From the NCBI GenBank assembly GCA_017354895.1, contig CP071493.1, positions 6,014,001-6,078,000 on the forward strand: a stretch of 64,000 nucleotides of DNA, read 5' to 3'. Below are positions 46,596-58,900 of the stretch, piece after piece. Made by a program: the position numbers and the translations under genes. Every line of letters starts with the position of its first letter. The first letter of the stretch is position 1. The notes under the pieces were generated by a model that had not been told where the DNA came from, searched no databases, and saw nothing but the letters and a program-made list of their open reading frames with translations. The DNA comes from Podospora comata (lineage: Eukaryota; Ascomycota; Sordariomycetes; Sordariales; Podosporaceae).

Positions 46596-47407
46596 TGTGG
46601 TAGACTGAAAAACTGTTGAATCGTCGACGCTGAAAGTCCAAAGTGTTGTTGTATTTCGACCGCTTGAAGCCAGCTGTGGTGAGAGGCAAGTCGATTGATA
46701 AGCCACGAGGGGTAGTTCAAATGCGCTTTAACAGATCGCTCTTCAAAAGCAAGAAATATCACTCGTGACAAGCAAACGAATTATCAAAAGCGCATCATGA
46801 AGAAAAGAGCAAAGCAATTGTTTCATTGACTGAATGGATGACACGGGCATGGCACCTCACTTCGCCGCCATTGTACTAAGAGCCACAAGCTATCTCACCC
46901 ACCCTTCCCGCACTGAACACCAGTCGATATATACTAGTGACGACATTGCTGGGACAAATCGGATGCTGGGCTCTGGGGAGGTCGCTATCATGCGGAGTTT
47001 AGCACCGGAATTAACCTGTGAGGGGAATGAGTGAGGGGCAATCAATCGGCTGGGTGGGGCGGTGATCGTGCTGACAAAGCACATCTCAACATCGCTTTCA
47101 TCCGAAGATATGATCAACCCTAACCCTTCACTTGAAATCAGAAAGGACAAGTTCACCCAGGTCAATCAACTCTCATCTACTTTATATGTCATATAGAAGA
47201 TATGTTTTATGTGTTTTACACAGCCGGCACTCATCAAGACAGCTCTGTCTCAGTATGTCTGTTGCCCCTCTTGACTCACCTGCCGTGCCCCCATAGCATC
47301 CAACCCCTTATCGGCATGGCTCCTCTGCTCAGCTGAGAGCTCTCCACATATAATCCAATAAGCTGATGCCACATCTCACACAAACAAAGAACTCCATTGT
47401 TTCAAAT
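46596..47407. other. Upstream region of the WD40 gene
   Basis: Promoter of the minus-strand WD40 gene and 5' flank of tRNA-Pro. It carries a telobox-like motif at 47116-47128. No gene seen. Confidence 0.5.
47116..47128 (-). promoter_or_regulatory. Telobox-like motif AAGGGTTAGGGTT
   Basis: Minus-strand orientation, about 520 nt upstream of the WD40 gene start; matches the other three AGGGTTAGGG motifs. Confidence 0.4.
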
Positions 47408-47499
47408 GGCCGTGTGGTGTAGTGGTAGCATACTTGCTTTGGGAATTTCCTCTCATAAGCTGTTGCAAGTGGTCCCAGGTTCGAGCCCTGGCTCGGCCC
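47408..47499 (+). tRNA. tRNA-Pro (anticodon TGG) with a 20-nt intron
   Basis: Acceptor GGCCGTG pairs with CTCGGCC apart from one T-T pair. The D arm is GGTGTAGTGGTAGCA, the anticodon stem CTTGC/GCAAG, and the T arm CCAGGTTCGAGCCCTGG. The loop TTTGGG|T is interrupted after position 37 by an intron at 47444-47463. The discriminator is C. Confidence 0.94.
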
Positions 47500-47703
47500 C
47501 AATGTTTTGATGTTCATTCATCGTTATCATGATACCTTTTTGGTACATCATGAGATTCGACTGCATAACCTCACAATTATGCACAGGAGTAAATGTAAAG
47601 GGCCATCCATCACACACACAGCATTCACTCCGATAAAATCAAAGTCTACTATTTTTCATCTCTATCCAAATATGTACTCCCCCAACCAACATATCCCTTC
47701 TAT

Positions 47704-49363
47704 CTAATCATCATCCCAATGCCTCCTACTGATAATAATGGGCCTCGCCGGATCCCACGGCCCATAAATCTCATTCTTGTACTTTTGCATCCCAATCAAC
47801 CACCAACTGCACCCCCCAATCGCAACCGCACTGATCAAACACCCAATTACCATCCCGGCCAGTCCTCTCTTCCATGGCCACGACGTCGCCGGTGCCTCCC
47901 CTAATATGATCCCCACTCCACCCCCCGCTCCCAAAACCAACAGCACAGTCAAAAGAAAATGATACCGCCAGCTTCGGTGCCTAGCGTATGATCTGAAAAC
48001 TGGAAACAGGCCAAACACCTCAATGCTGAAGAGCGTGAGGGAGAAGACTTGGCCTGTGGAGGGAAGGCGGGAGGCAAGGACGGTGGACGCCATGAGAGCG
48101 GCGTTGGTTGACAAGGAAGCGACCGGCATTTTCTTGGTTTTGTGCGGGCCAGAGATGTGGGAGGGGGTGCCGCCTGAGTAGTCGAAGAAGAAGATGTTGA
48201 TTGCTAGGAGCCAAAAGGACATGGCCCAGATGGAATCGGAGGAGGTGGATCGGGTGAGGGACTTGAGGATGGGGGACAAGCCCAGCAAGGTGAAGTAGAT
48301 GAGGATGGCGGATTTGATGGTTGATACGCGAAGGTACGCGCGTGTGTTGGGTAGGGAGTCTGGGTCGGAGTCGTGGTTTGGACCCCTGGTGCTGGTTGGG
48401 GAGTTGGCGCTGTTCTGCGATGTTACCGAGTGAACTGAGGAGACAGAGCGCGAGTGTGAGTGTCCTGGAGTCAGGAGCTTAGGTGCTGTTGAGTTGTGAG
48501 AGGTATTATCATGATGCTGGTGAGGTGTCGGATTTGGTCGGTGGTTGTATTGGAGGAGATTGGTAGTCGAGCTGGCTGCTGATGGTAGGTTCGAGGTGCT
48601 CGATATGCTAGCTGTGCTGATGTTATTCGGCAATGGTTGGTGAAGACTTGGCCCAGGTAAAGAGTCTTGTCGCCGAGGGGGTCGGTATTCTCTGTAAATT
48701 CGCCCATCCCGCATGCTCCTTGTCATGTCACCGCTTTCGCCAGCACCGGTCTGGTCCTCCTGGGTCATCCACCAATCCCATAGCAGCCAACCGAGAAACG
48801 TCGCAAAGCTCCCCCATCCGACTACCGACACGGGGCTCACCCTCTCCTGAAATATGCCCACAAAGCAAACAATGAATATTATGACGGAGCAGACATGTTG
48901 CAAGATGACAGTCGAATCGGCGACCAGGGGCCAGAAGTCATACGGCTGCACCCGTGGGTTGCGCTGTAGGTTCTCGAGAAAGGTCGCTTGGTCGGTATAG
49001 TTGTCGGGATCTGCAATGCGCTCGTGTTAGGTCAGGAGCAACCACAAGAGAATGGTGTCCAGTATGCGCACATGATTGCTTCACCCATAAGAGCTTCTGG
49101 AAGCGCTTCCGCCTTCTACTACGACTCCTGCTCGTGTCATTACGCCTGATGTGCCGTGGCCGCGTATCGAGACCGGTATCGAAGAGGCCAGGCTGTCTGG
49201 GTGGTGAAATAGGGGTATATGCGTCCTCGGGGGCCAGATGGGATGGGTCGGCGCGGTGCGACTTGAGGCTCGCTGGGACGGTCGAGGAGCGCACCAGGGC
49301 TGGGAAGGGCTTCTCAAAGTCGGAGGGAATGGCCGATTGATGGAGGCCCGACGGAGGGGCCAT
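47704..49363 (-). CDS. GPI2: GPI-GlcNAc transferase subunit Gpi2 (PIG-C)
   Basis: Subunit of the ER complex that adds GlcNAc to phosphatidylinositol, the first step of GPI-anchor synthesis. Exons 49363-49072 and 49010-47704 (533 codons, 532 aa); the join rebuilds KLLWVKQSYPDNYTDQATFL, a hallmark of the family. Next comes NLQRNPRVQPYDFWPLVADS and the first helices (VCSVIIFIVCFVGIF). A long disordered Ser/Pro/His-rich loop (about 160-290) is a fungal insert. At least five further helices follow (SIWAMSFWLLAINIFFFDY; HFLLTVLLVLGAGGGVGII; GMVIGCLISAVAIGGCSWW). Residues 1-85 are disordered and basic. The start is the first ATG in exon 1. Confidence 0.95.
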
Positions 49364-51449
49364 GGGGTGGAGTCACTGCTCTCCCATATGCACAATGATA
49401 TTGTCGATGAATGCCACAGCAGTGCTAAACATGTAGGGGAGGAATCTGATGTGTTCGCCAGCAGCAAAGCCGCATTGGCAAGCCATTGACCGAGCACGCT
49501 AAAAGCTTGGGCCACTTCTTGATTTGTGGGGCCCTCAAGAGGCACGCCTTGTCAGGTCCCGCCCTCCACTTCCGTCTTGACCACATCAAACCTCAGGAGA
49601 AAGAGTTCAATTTTCTATCATCACTCAGTCCTTTGCTTGTCGTATTTTCTGGACATGCTGTACACGTACGCATGCTCCCACATACATGGGTAATCAGGGC
49701 GATTTAACATGAGCGACTCCTACGACGCGTAAGCAATGATCTTCGTCACCAACATATCTCCAAAAGCAGCTGGAGCTTTTCATGGTTCCATTCACTTCAA
49801 AGATTAAGCATGCAACCTTTCCAGGCACAGGACCAGGATCCTGCCTTTCGGACCGCCTGTGTAACCCAACAAAAGGCCTGATAACCACCCAAGGTGTACC
49901 TCATGCATAAAGGGGTCAGTCAAGCTTTTTCCTGCTCTCCTCCCGAGCGGCATCGGGGCCATGGCTGGCATCGTCAAGCTTTCCAGGAGTTGGCCTCGAT
50001 CGCTCCAGCCAACGAGTTCCGCTGTTTTGGATGCGTATTGATGCGGCGAAGATGTAAGTCTTCAGGGGCTGCATATTCATTGCATTTCTCGGCGATGGAT
50101 ATACCCTATTCTAGCTCAACGGCCGTGGATGAGCATAGGAGGCATCCGTTGTCAAAGTGGGCCATCAGCAGGTCAGAACTTCGTGTTACAGATGCAGACG
50201 GGCATTTTATACAAGTGGCGCCTTGCTTCCAGTTCAGAGCCATTGAAACACCTACTGGGGCAGCTGAAGATGCAGAACTTACTTGCCCCCACGAAGCCAA
50301 GACAAAGATCGCATGAACCGCGGCTTGCTGGAGAATCCACACGATGGTCAAACGGCGTCGTTTTGGGTAACTCGTATGATGGGTCGTTGGTCCGGAACGG
50401 CGACCGATTATTGAAATACGAGATTCTCTGTGTCGCTACGACTTCCCCCCTCCCTTTTCAGCACCCCCCAAGAGAAGGACGAGAAGGACAGGGCTGTCAA
50501 GTTGACCCAATCTTTTCCGGCACCTACCGATTGCATGCAACGTGCCGCTCACAGCTTGTCTCAGCACACACAACTCTCTCGCTCGTCCTCGCCGTCGTCT
50601 GGCACATGGCCATTTTCTAGCGTGGGCCGCTCCATGATCGGCTTCGCCTTTTGCCCACCAGTGGCATAATGGTCGCGAAAAAATAAAGCTGGGGATCCGT
50701 TGGACGCCTTCTCCCATAACGGCCGACTGGCAACAAGTCAGCGCATCATCACATTGTTCCAAGAGGTGGTCACCACAGTATAAATCCGATACACGACAGA
50801 CTGCCTGCCTTGGACCAGGCGCCAAGAGCAGATTGAGATGCACTGCGGCGCAGTGGTTCGGTTGGTGTAGACCCTCCCGGTGCATGGCGGCGTCTAGCCC
50901 ACGGGGGCCTGTTGGCCTGGTGCGCCCTGCTTATGGACGTCGTCCTATGTGAGCTCGACGCTATCGTGAAATGCCCTGCTTGGTGGTGGCTTCCCGTCTT
51001 CATAAAGACCCAACCACCCACGCTACCTTCGCGGGGCCAACACGCCGTCCTTTTCAGCTTCTCCGACTTCCCCTCCCGTGTAACGGCGTTTGTAAGCTCA
51101 ATTTCTGCTCTTCCTCCATTTAGCCTGCTGCATAGCATCTGTACTCGGTGTTTCTTGTCTTTCAACATATTGCGCTCGGCATATTCAGCTGTCTGGGCCT
51201 GCCTCTGCCAATTACCCGGCCTCACTGACTTTCGAATTTCCTCATTGCTGCGCATCATTGCGCCTCGGCAAGCTCCTGCTCCCCTTCCTTTGTTTGGATT
51301 ATTCCACTACCGCCCCCTCGGTTTCGAAGCCCGACGTTACTCTTTGTTCTTTGTCGCCGGGGTGCGCCTTAAAAGGACGCAAGAGCGACCAACCCGTGAG
51401 TTCTTGGATTTGCCCGAGTTAAATTGTCGCACCTTGGTCGCATATCAAA
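49364..51449. other. Divergent region between GPI2 and the small membrane-protein gene
   Basis: 2.1 kb holding two promoters. The scattered short frames lack family features. No RNA gene or repeat recognised. Confidence 0.5.
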
Positions 51450-52105
51450 ATGAGGTGGTACATTGTGCTTGGCCTTGCGCATATGGCAACATGCTCGCCT
51501 GTGCCTGTTTTGTTGAAGGAACGATTGGAAATCTTCTCGGACGCTGCCAATGGAGTGGTGACTGTCCTCCAGTCCCGGTCGAGCGAGCTCTCCAGTGTTA
51601 TCTCCGAGAGGAGTCTAGATGGATCTGCGCAAACACCAATAGAAGTCGCTTCACCGCAGTTGCGACCGCTCACAAAACACCGGCCTGCCGCGGAAACATG
51701 GGAGGACGAAATGGATGCGCCTGTCGTGACACTGGGCGATGAGGACTTGCTGGAGGTTACCGAGACCGACGTCGATATCACCACCTTTGCGTCGCTCGCC
51801 CGACCAGGAATGCCGTGCCGTCATGGGAGGCTACTACGCGAAAATAACGATATGCTCATCATCTATCTTGCAACGTCTTTCCTTCTTGTGGTGGTAATGG
51901 TGGAGACTTGGGGTAGCTATGTGAGGAGGTAAGTCATAGTTGACAAAGTATGGATGGAAGGGCTTCACTAACGATACATGATAGACAAGAGCAAGGCACG
52001 ATCAGGTTAGAAGAGAGACCAATTCGAGAGGTGTGCTCAATCCAGTCAGAAGCTGCTCCGGATGTCCCCAAGGATGTGTCGGATGAGAAGAAAGCCTTGC
52101 TGTGA
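51450..52105 (+). CDS. Small predicted type I membrane protein, orphan
   Basis: Not recognised. Two exons: 51450-51928 and 51985-52105 (200 codons, 199 aa); donor GTAAGT, acceptor GATAG, joining GSYVRR to QEQGTIRLEER. A signal peptide (MRWYIVLGLAHMATCSPVPV) is followed by an acidic lumenal or outer part (about residues 20-130), ending in an acidic patch (GDEDLLEVTETDVDI). One membrane helix at about residues 135-155 (LIIYLATSFLLVVVMVETW) leads to a short charged tail with REVCSIQSEA. The correct frame across the intron, clean signal peptide and single helix support a real gene, although length and composition give no function. Confidence 0.7.
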
Positions 52106-53358
52106 AGATGAGCAGAGCATAGCTCGAAATTCGCCTCGATACCTCTTTTCTGATGGCTATTAGGCCAACCTGAAGCTCGACTGTGTGTCAGCATATCATC
52201 AGAACCAACAACGAATGGCCTCAAGACCAACATGGACTTGATAGGGCATGTTCATGTTCCATTGCCATCGTCTGGCAACCGAGCAGGTGTTGCTTACTTG
52301 AATATATCTCGCAAAAAATACAATTATCATTAGGCTCCCTCGTGCACTTGCTTACCGAACAATTTGTGCAACAACACTCGAGCACGTGTGCAATTTCCGT
52401 ATGGTCACTCAGGAGTGGGCCGATGTGAGCTCCAGAAGGCCTCACTGCAGTCCAACGAGCCGAGCCCAACGTGTTCCGCTTCCATCCCTCACCCGCCTCG
52501 AGGAGATCTGAAAGAGCAAGTTACCTATCTCAAAGGGCGATATATTAGACATCCTATGACGTTAAGTGCGGCTTCTACACCCGTGCCAAGGACCATGGAG
52601 GCTGAGCCGGCCGCCCCGGGATCCGCCATTCTTGCATATCGGCGCCGGAAATGCGGGGTTCGGAGGTCCCGACTGATCATTCCTACCCCGTGATGCCAAG
52701 CATTCCATCGCCAAGCCCTTGCAACTCCATCTTTGAGGCTGTTCGCTGTGATCACAAGCCACATCGGCAAGCGGCTCATGGGCAAGTCGACACCACTGAC
52801 TGTATTCATTGCATAAGTCGAGCTCGGGAATGCAGAGTGTGAGAACTAAGATTACCAACGAATATATCGGCGAATAAGACCTCTTGATTATTGTCAGGAT
52901 GCAGAGAGAGCGGCGTGGTAAATGCCCACTGATGTTTCATGGCTTACGGAACTCTCATGCAGCCCAGCCTCTTCAACCCAATCACGAGCGATCCCAGAAG
53001 CCCAACTCAGCACAAACCCCCCTCCCTTGATACCCATGCCTTGCCTTAGGCCTTCAGCCTTCCTTTCCCTGATCCTCATCCGTCAGCCGTCCCCCGACCA
53101 ACATCTTTTTGCTCTTCTTTTCTTTCAGATAAAAAGAATTTGGTTTCCCTCTTCCTGCAGAAAGTCGAGTCCGAAGCTTGCTGCAACCGCGTCACCTGTA
53201 TCTTACGCCAAGACCAACTCACACTTGGTTCACCCCGCATTTTGGGTCTCATCCGAACTCCGGGTCGACAAACAGTTTGCCGTGTGAAAGCTCAAATCCG
53301 GCATCTCACAGCTGCAAGCCAGCCGCGAGCTTACTTCCAGAAGTAGCAAGACATAATA
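52106..53358. other. Upstream region of the annexin gene
   Basis: Contains the small membrane-protein 3' region and an annexin leader. A CT-rich tract ending tttctttcag near 53120 looks like a 3' splice site, so a 5'-UTR intron is possible. No gene. Confidence 0.5.
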
Positions 53359-55405
53359 ATGTCTCTGCAGGTTGACGATGGCGGCCGGCGCGCCCGGTCC
53401 CGTTCTCCGGGCCGGCGCGCCGATGTGGTGGAAGCATCACCGTACAGCTCTACCGACCGCGGATTCACGCCCTCTACGGTGACGGCATACAGCGAGTATG
53501 AACGGCTCTCACAGTGGGGATCTGCCGCCGATGAGGACTTTTATGGCGCGAGACCTCCCTCGGTGGTGAACCTCCAGGGACAGGGTCATATCTATGGTGA
53601 TCCTCTTGAAGCTGAGTACGGTCGATATAGCGGTAGAAGAGCAGACCGCGACCGGGACTCGGACAGCGACAGCCAGAGACGGAGATATCCTGAGATCAGA
53701 ACCGCCGAGCCCTCGTCTTCGCCGAGAGACTCCCGCGATTCTTTCGGGAGGGAGTCCGATAAGGAGCGCCGCCGCAGGGAGAAGAAGGACAAGCTCCAGG
53801 ATGATCTCGCCTATGGGAAGCTGCCGGGGCAATCCAAATATGATGCTCCTGTCCCCCAGTCCATCCCGATCCCGATCCCCAACCCTTCTGCCTCGGCACC
53901 ATCGTTCAACTACGCCCAGCCGAGGCCTTACGAGTATGGTTCCGTCTCCAAGACAGACCGCTACGGCACCTCGCTCGAACCTGCCCCTCGCCCCGGCCGT
54001 TCCCCCTCTCCCGGCCCATCATCCCCCTTGAAATCCGCCATGAAGCGAACCTCTTCCCCTCTGCCCCCAACGAATCGCATGTCAACCCTGTCGGTCCACA
54101 GCCCCCACCACTCCCTCTCCCTCTCCTCCGCCCCCCCTTCCCCGCTATTGGAAGCCTACCACGGAACGTACCAATCCATGTCACCCATGCCCTCCCCCCT
54201 GCTCATGCCCTCTTCTCCCGGACATCATATCCTCGAAGCGCTCTCCCCCCTCGGTTCAGACTCTGAATCCGAACAGAAGAAGAAACGACGCGCGAGGTTC
54301 CACGACCCGGTCGACGACGCTGCCAGGCTGGCAAAAGCCCTAAAGGGCGACCGCCGCCCTCCCGAAACAGAACCCCTCATCGAAATCCTGCCAGGCATGT
54401 CCCACGAGCAAATCATGGAGCTGCGCCAGGAATACAAGCGCCTTGTCAAAACCGGCACGGAAAGAAAGGGAGTCAATATTGCGAAACATATCCGTGCCAG
54501 GCTCAAGGATGAGGATCCCAACTTGATGAAGGCGTGTTACACTACTGCGCTCGGCAGGTGGGAGAGCGAAAGTTACTGGGCTAATTTTTGGTACCATGGG
54601 GATAAGACGCGGAGGGAGTTGCTGATTGAGAGTTTGATGGGGAGGTCAAACGAGGAGATTAGGCTGATCAAGGATGGGTTTAGTGACAAGAAGTATGGGA
54701 ATTCTCTGACGAGGGCGATGAGGACGGAGCTGAGGGAGGACAAGTTTAAGAAGGCGGTGCTGATGGTGCTGGAGGGGGGGAGGCAGGAGGATGTTTGGGA
54801 TGGTAGGGAGAGGAGGTGGAGGATTGATGCGGATTTGGTGGAGCAGGATGTTAGGGAGTTGTACAAGGCTGTCAAGAGCGAGAAGGGCGGGGAGAGTAAG
54901 ATGTTGGAGATTGTGGTGGGGAGGGGGGAGGAGCATTTGAGGGAGGTGATGAGGGTTTATAGGGAAGTTAGTAGGGGAGGGAACTTTGCCAAGGATGCGC
55001 TGAAGAAGAGTGGGAATTTGGTGGTAAGTTCTCTCTAGTCCTGCAAGTTTTGAGCATGATGTTGACGCGTGACGAATATAGGGCGAGGTTCTAGCGCATA
55101 TCCTCAACGGGGTGATCAACAAGCCCATGAGAGACGCCATGTTGCTCCAGCACGCGCTCAAGGCGTCCAAGAAGGACGAGCTGAGAAAGGAGCTGTTGAT
55201 TTCGCGGTTGGTGAGGTATCACTGGGATGCCAATCACATGCAGCAGGTGAAGCGGGCGTTTAGGGAACAGTATGGTCAGGATCTGAGCGACGCTGTAAAG
55301 GAGGGCACCAAGGATGAATGGGGTGCTTTCTGCAGGGCGTTGTGCATCACACGTATGCCTGATGCGGAAAAGGTTATTGCGAGGGTTGATATTCATCGGA
55401 AGTGA
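53359..55405 (+). CDS. Fungal annexin-like protein with long disordered head
   Basis: Annexins bind acidic phospholipids, usually with Ca2+. Exons 53359-55023 and 55082-55405 (663 codons, 662 aa); the join rebuilds SGNLVGEVLAHILNGV. Residues 1-340 are disordered and rich in Arg, Ser, Pro and Tyr, with RS-like motifs near the start. The C-terminal ~310 residues hold four degenerate annexin-type helical repeats, beginning at MSHEQIMELRQEYKRLVK; the last ends with DEWGAFCRALCITRMPDAEK. Clear GXGT-type Ca2+ loops are not evident, so Ca2+ binding may be weak or lost. This matches the fungal annexin XIV-like group by order and repeat ends; the assignment is made by eye. Confidence 0.78.
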
Positions 55406-55767
55406 GAGAGACGTGATGAGCTGTTGAATGCAGGATGATAAGGTTGGATGAGACCACGTTGGAGATGATGGTTTTCTACGTTTGGTTGTATATTTCCTTG
55501 CTATACCATTTATCCTCTTTTCTTCTTTGCAGAAATCACTTCCTTCATTCTCATCTTATACCACCGGAATTTGCTTTGAAGATTTGCCTGGATTTCATTC
55601 GATTTACTTTTGCCACATAGCATTTTCAATACATCCCCATACTATTAGCCAAGGTGTTCAAATCCCTTACCTTCAAAATAGCGCCATAGATATTCATACT
55701 TCATCACACAAAACACACACAAAAAGAAGATATTTATCTTCCGACATGTAGTCTGCTTTGCTAAAAA
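55406..55767. other. Annexin 3' region
   Basis: AT-rich 3' flank between the annexin stop codon and the tRNA-Leu gene. No gene. Confidence 0.5.
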
Positions 55768-55901
55768 TGACAAGGGTGAGATTCGAACTCACGCCCCTTT
55801 CGAGACCACGGTACTTGTTTGCTTTCCTCAAGAGAAGTATCCAAGTGTGGATTAAGGGAAGGTCCTTAACGTGGCGCCTTAGACCGCTCGGCCACCTTGC
55901 C
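55768..55901 (-). tRNA. tRNA-Leu (anticodon AAG) with a 52-nt intron
   Basis: On the minus strand GGCAAGG pairs with CCTTGTC (one G-T wobble) plus discriminator A. The D arm is GGCCGAGCGGTCTAAGGC. The anticodon stem CCACG/CGTGG encloses loop TTAAGG|C, interrupted after position 37 by an intron at 55812-55863. A long variable arm (class II) and T arm GAGTTCGAATCTC follow. Confidence 0.93.
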
Positions 55902-58900
55902 TGTTTGTTTCTGATGTTTGCCGAGGGCCGGAAGAGGCATTTTTGCACAGGGCGTAGTTGTTGTGGTGGATATGGGGGATCGTGGTGAGGGTTTGGCTGG
56001 GGTAGCCCTTGCTGTATGGGTTATGGGTTGAGTGAAGCCGATGGAAAGCCGATAGCGTTCAGACTCAGCCTCGGCACGACCGAGGGTTCTGTAGGCACAG
56101 AACACGCTGAATGTACCTAGGGTAGCTAGGGATGAGTGTAGAAAGATCCTGTGGTAGATCTCCCCCAGAAAATGTTTGGCTGGCTTGATATTGGGAGCTG
56201 AGAGTAGGCGGTGAGGAAGGATAGGCAAGCAACCTAATAGTGAGGCGGATGAGATTTCTGAAGAATTGCACGTGGAGTTTCGTCTCATGGGGAGCATACT
56301 GTGATCGGTATGGAGGATGTTGGATCTCGCTTCTCCCTGCTTCATGGAAGCGAAGGCGCAGTTTGATGGCTGGCTGAGAGACTGACTGAACCAGCAAAGA
56401 GGCCCTCAGACTGGAACGATTCTGCAATTGGACGTTTCCCGGGGAAGTATATGAGCTTGGCATCTGTTATAAATAACATAGCACAGCAGTAGAGTGGACA
56501 TGGACATGTATGACCCCAGATAAGCGTGTTTCTGCCAAGAGACGGCAGGCGGGAGCCATGGGAATCTTACTCGCATGTTTCCTTGGCGAAAATGTCTCTC
56601 CGGTGATGGATGTCATTGTTGCCATGGATTTTGGTGATGTCGAAACTCGCTGTCTCGGGCTTGCCGAACGGTGTTGAAAGATGCAGTTCAGATGGCCGAT
56701 GCTTGGCTTTTACCTGTGGGTCCGGCATTGTTTGCGCCAAGCATTACCGGCAAACGCCCACCAAGACGGGATGACGTCAAGCCTATGCGAAAAAGAATTT
56801 GGCGCGTCGGCGCCAGCTCCGAGGATCATGACGGCTCGTAATTTGCTTTGTATTCGAAGGTAGCGGAAACTTTCTACGTATACGCTTGACTCTACGATAA
56901 TCTATCCTGTACTATACTTCCCACACGATCTACAATTCGGCCGTTCAAATGAATAGGCGGTGTCTTCTCACGTTCGCTGGTTCGCTCTTCAGGGATGGTC
57001 ACGCCACAAGAATGATGTTTCTCCACTCGATACAGCTTCGAGGCTCGGTAAAGTCTCGCTCGCTCTTCGGCATAACTCCAAGTTCTATCGATGGGCCAAA
57101 TCCTGCTCTTTTCAACACGGCGATGAGGATGTGGGGGAGGTCGAAGATCTTTGCCTGATGCCATGTTGCATAGATATACGCTTCACATCATGAATCGCTA
57201 TCAGTGCCCATAGCGGCAACAGCTCAGACTTTCGTTGTAGGACAACCGTTGTTCCATCAGTATCTCAAACACTCGGATGTGCCAACCGGAGAATACCATT
57301 CTCGACGTTTCACAGCGCCGGCAAACATGTTTGGGGCCCTGAAGGGCTGACTCATGCTGTACGCTCGCACTTAAGTGCGAAGTGAACAGTTGCCAGCCAC
57401 ATCGATCGGCAGGTTCTGTTCCCATCTCAGGGTATCTCTTGAGCAGATTACCCCTCACCTTACGAGTCTCATTACCATTATCCAAAATCACTCAGGTTCA
57501 TGACACCAATCACGAAGGAGCGAATGGTGTTGTTGCTGGTCCAACTTAGTTGTCCTTTAGTGCAGTCCCACAGGCCCTCGTTTCGCGCAGATTAGTACTG
57601 AACCCCGATCTTAGGTTGCCGTTTCCCCGGTCATCTTCTACAAAAGACAATCAAGCAATTGCCAAGGCCCGTCAACTCATCCCTTGGGCCTGGAGATGCA
57701 AGGACATCATGCTCAAGGGGGACAATGCAATATCGACAAGGCTGTGGCGTCCCGCGCCCTGGGCCAGGATCCGGGGACGGGGACCAGAGATATCGCGACA
57801 TTGTTATCGTTGTCTCTGGTTTATGGTGGGTACCCTACCCAACTGTTGCAGTGCCGAGATTCAGAAGGCACGGGTGAGGCCAAGACGAAACAAGACTTGG
57901 TGATATCTACCAGCTTCGGTGGCTACATTACCGAGTAACCGCCTTATGGTGAGCGTCAGCAACTGCAACGCTGTCCCCTAATAACGGTGAACAGGAGAAC
58001 CCCTGGGCGGTGTGAATAGTCTGTCTTAGTCTGACCAACGAAAACGGAAGATGCCGTGCTACCCTGCTATATTGCCTCCTTCCGATACAGGTATCCCACA
58101 AGGCTAAGGATGCAGCCGAGGAATGTGACGATGCTGGACAGGCCAATGACAGGCAACGACCCCAGTTTAAGGTAGCCAGCGCTCTCGAAATAGTAGGCTG
58201 CCTAGGTCCTGCTTTGCTGAAGCTGAGCTCTTCGCCATGATCCTTCAAGGCGATGCTCGAGTTATGAGTTTGCCGATACATCTGGGCACTTTCATACGGG
58301 GACGGACTCTAACAAAGGGGACAGCAGGATCTGTATCTAGAGGACTTCCCAGTGGGCCCATAAGCATATCCAAGGCGTGTCTCGAAAAGGGGTATCACCG
58401 ATCTGATGAGTGACTGATAATTGGGCTGTTTTTACTTGAGAAATTCTTTTTTTGATGGCTTGGTCAGCCAGGCTCAACTCTGTTATTTGGTAACAACATT
58501 GTTCCAGTCGGGATTCGGCGAGAGTTAGGCTGTCAACACCGATCCGACTGCTTCTCGCGCGATTAACAGGCCCCTGATCCTTGCAAAAGAAGCAGGACGT
58601 CTGGTGGACGGGTTTCGGGTCTTCTAGGCTTCTTCCATAGCTTTCAGATGCATCGTGACAAGTCGGGATGAAACAGCCAAGCGGTTGATTGGATCGAGTC
58701 AAGAACAAGCCCCTCGTCCGCCATGTGGGAAAACGCACACAATATCTTCCGTTAAGGCCTCGGAGGTCGGCCTTAGGCACACGAGCTCCGGGAGGACGAC
58801 ATGGAAAGGCCCCACCCATACCGAGCCAGCGAAACAGAGAAACCCCCACTAGGGCAAGCCACTCACAATTCGAATTCGAGAAGCACAGCAGCACATCACC

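Noticed and set aside
55866-56345. Minus-strand 159-codon frame with a hydrophobic segment (IFLHSSLATLGTFSVF)
   Set aside because: Its C-terminus is translated tRNA-Leu sequence (GKVAERSKAPR). I could not build a convincing spliced model or match a family, although the segment recalls small mitochondrial proteins.
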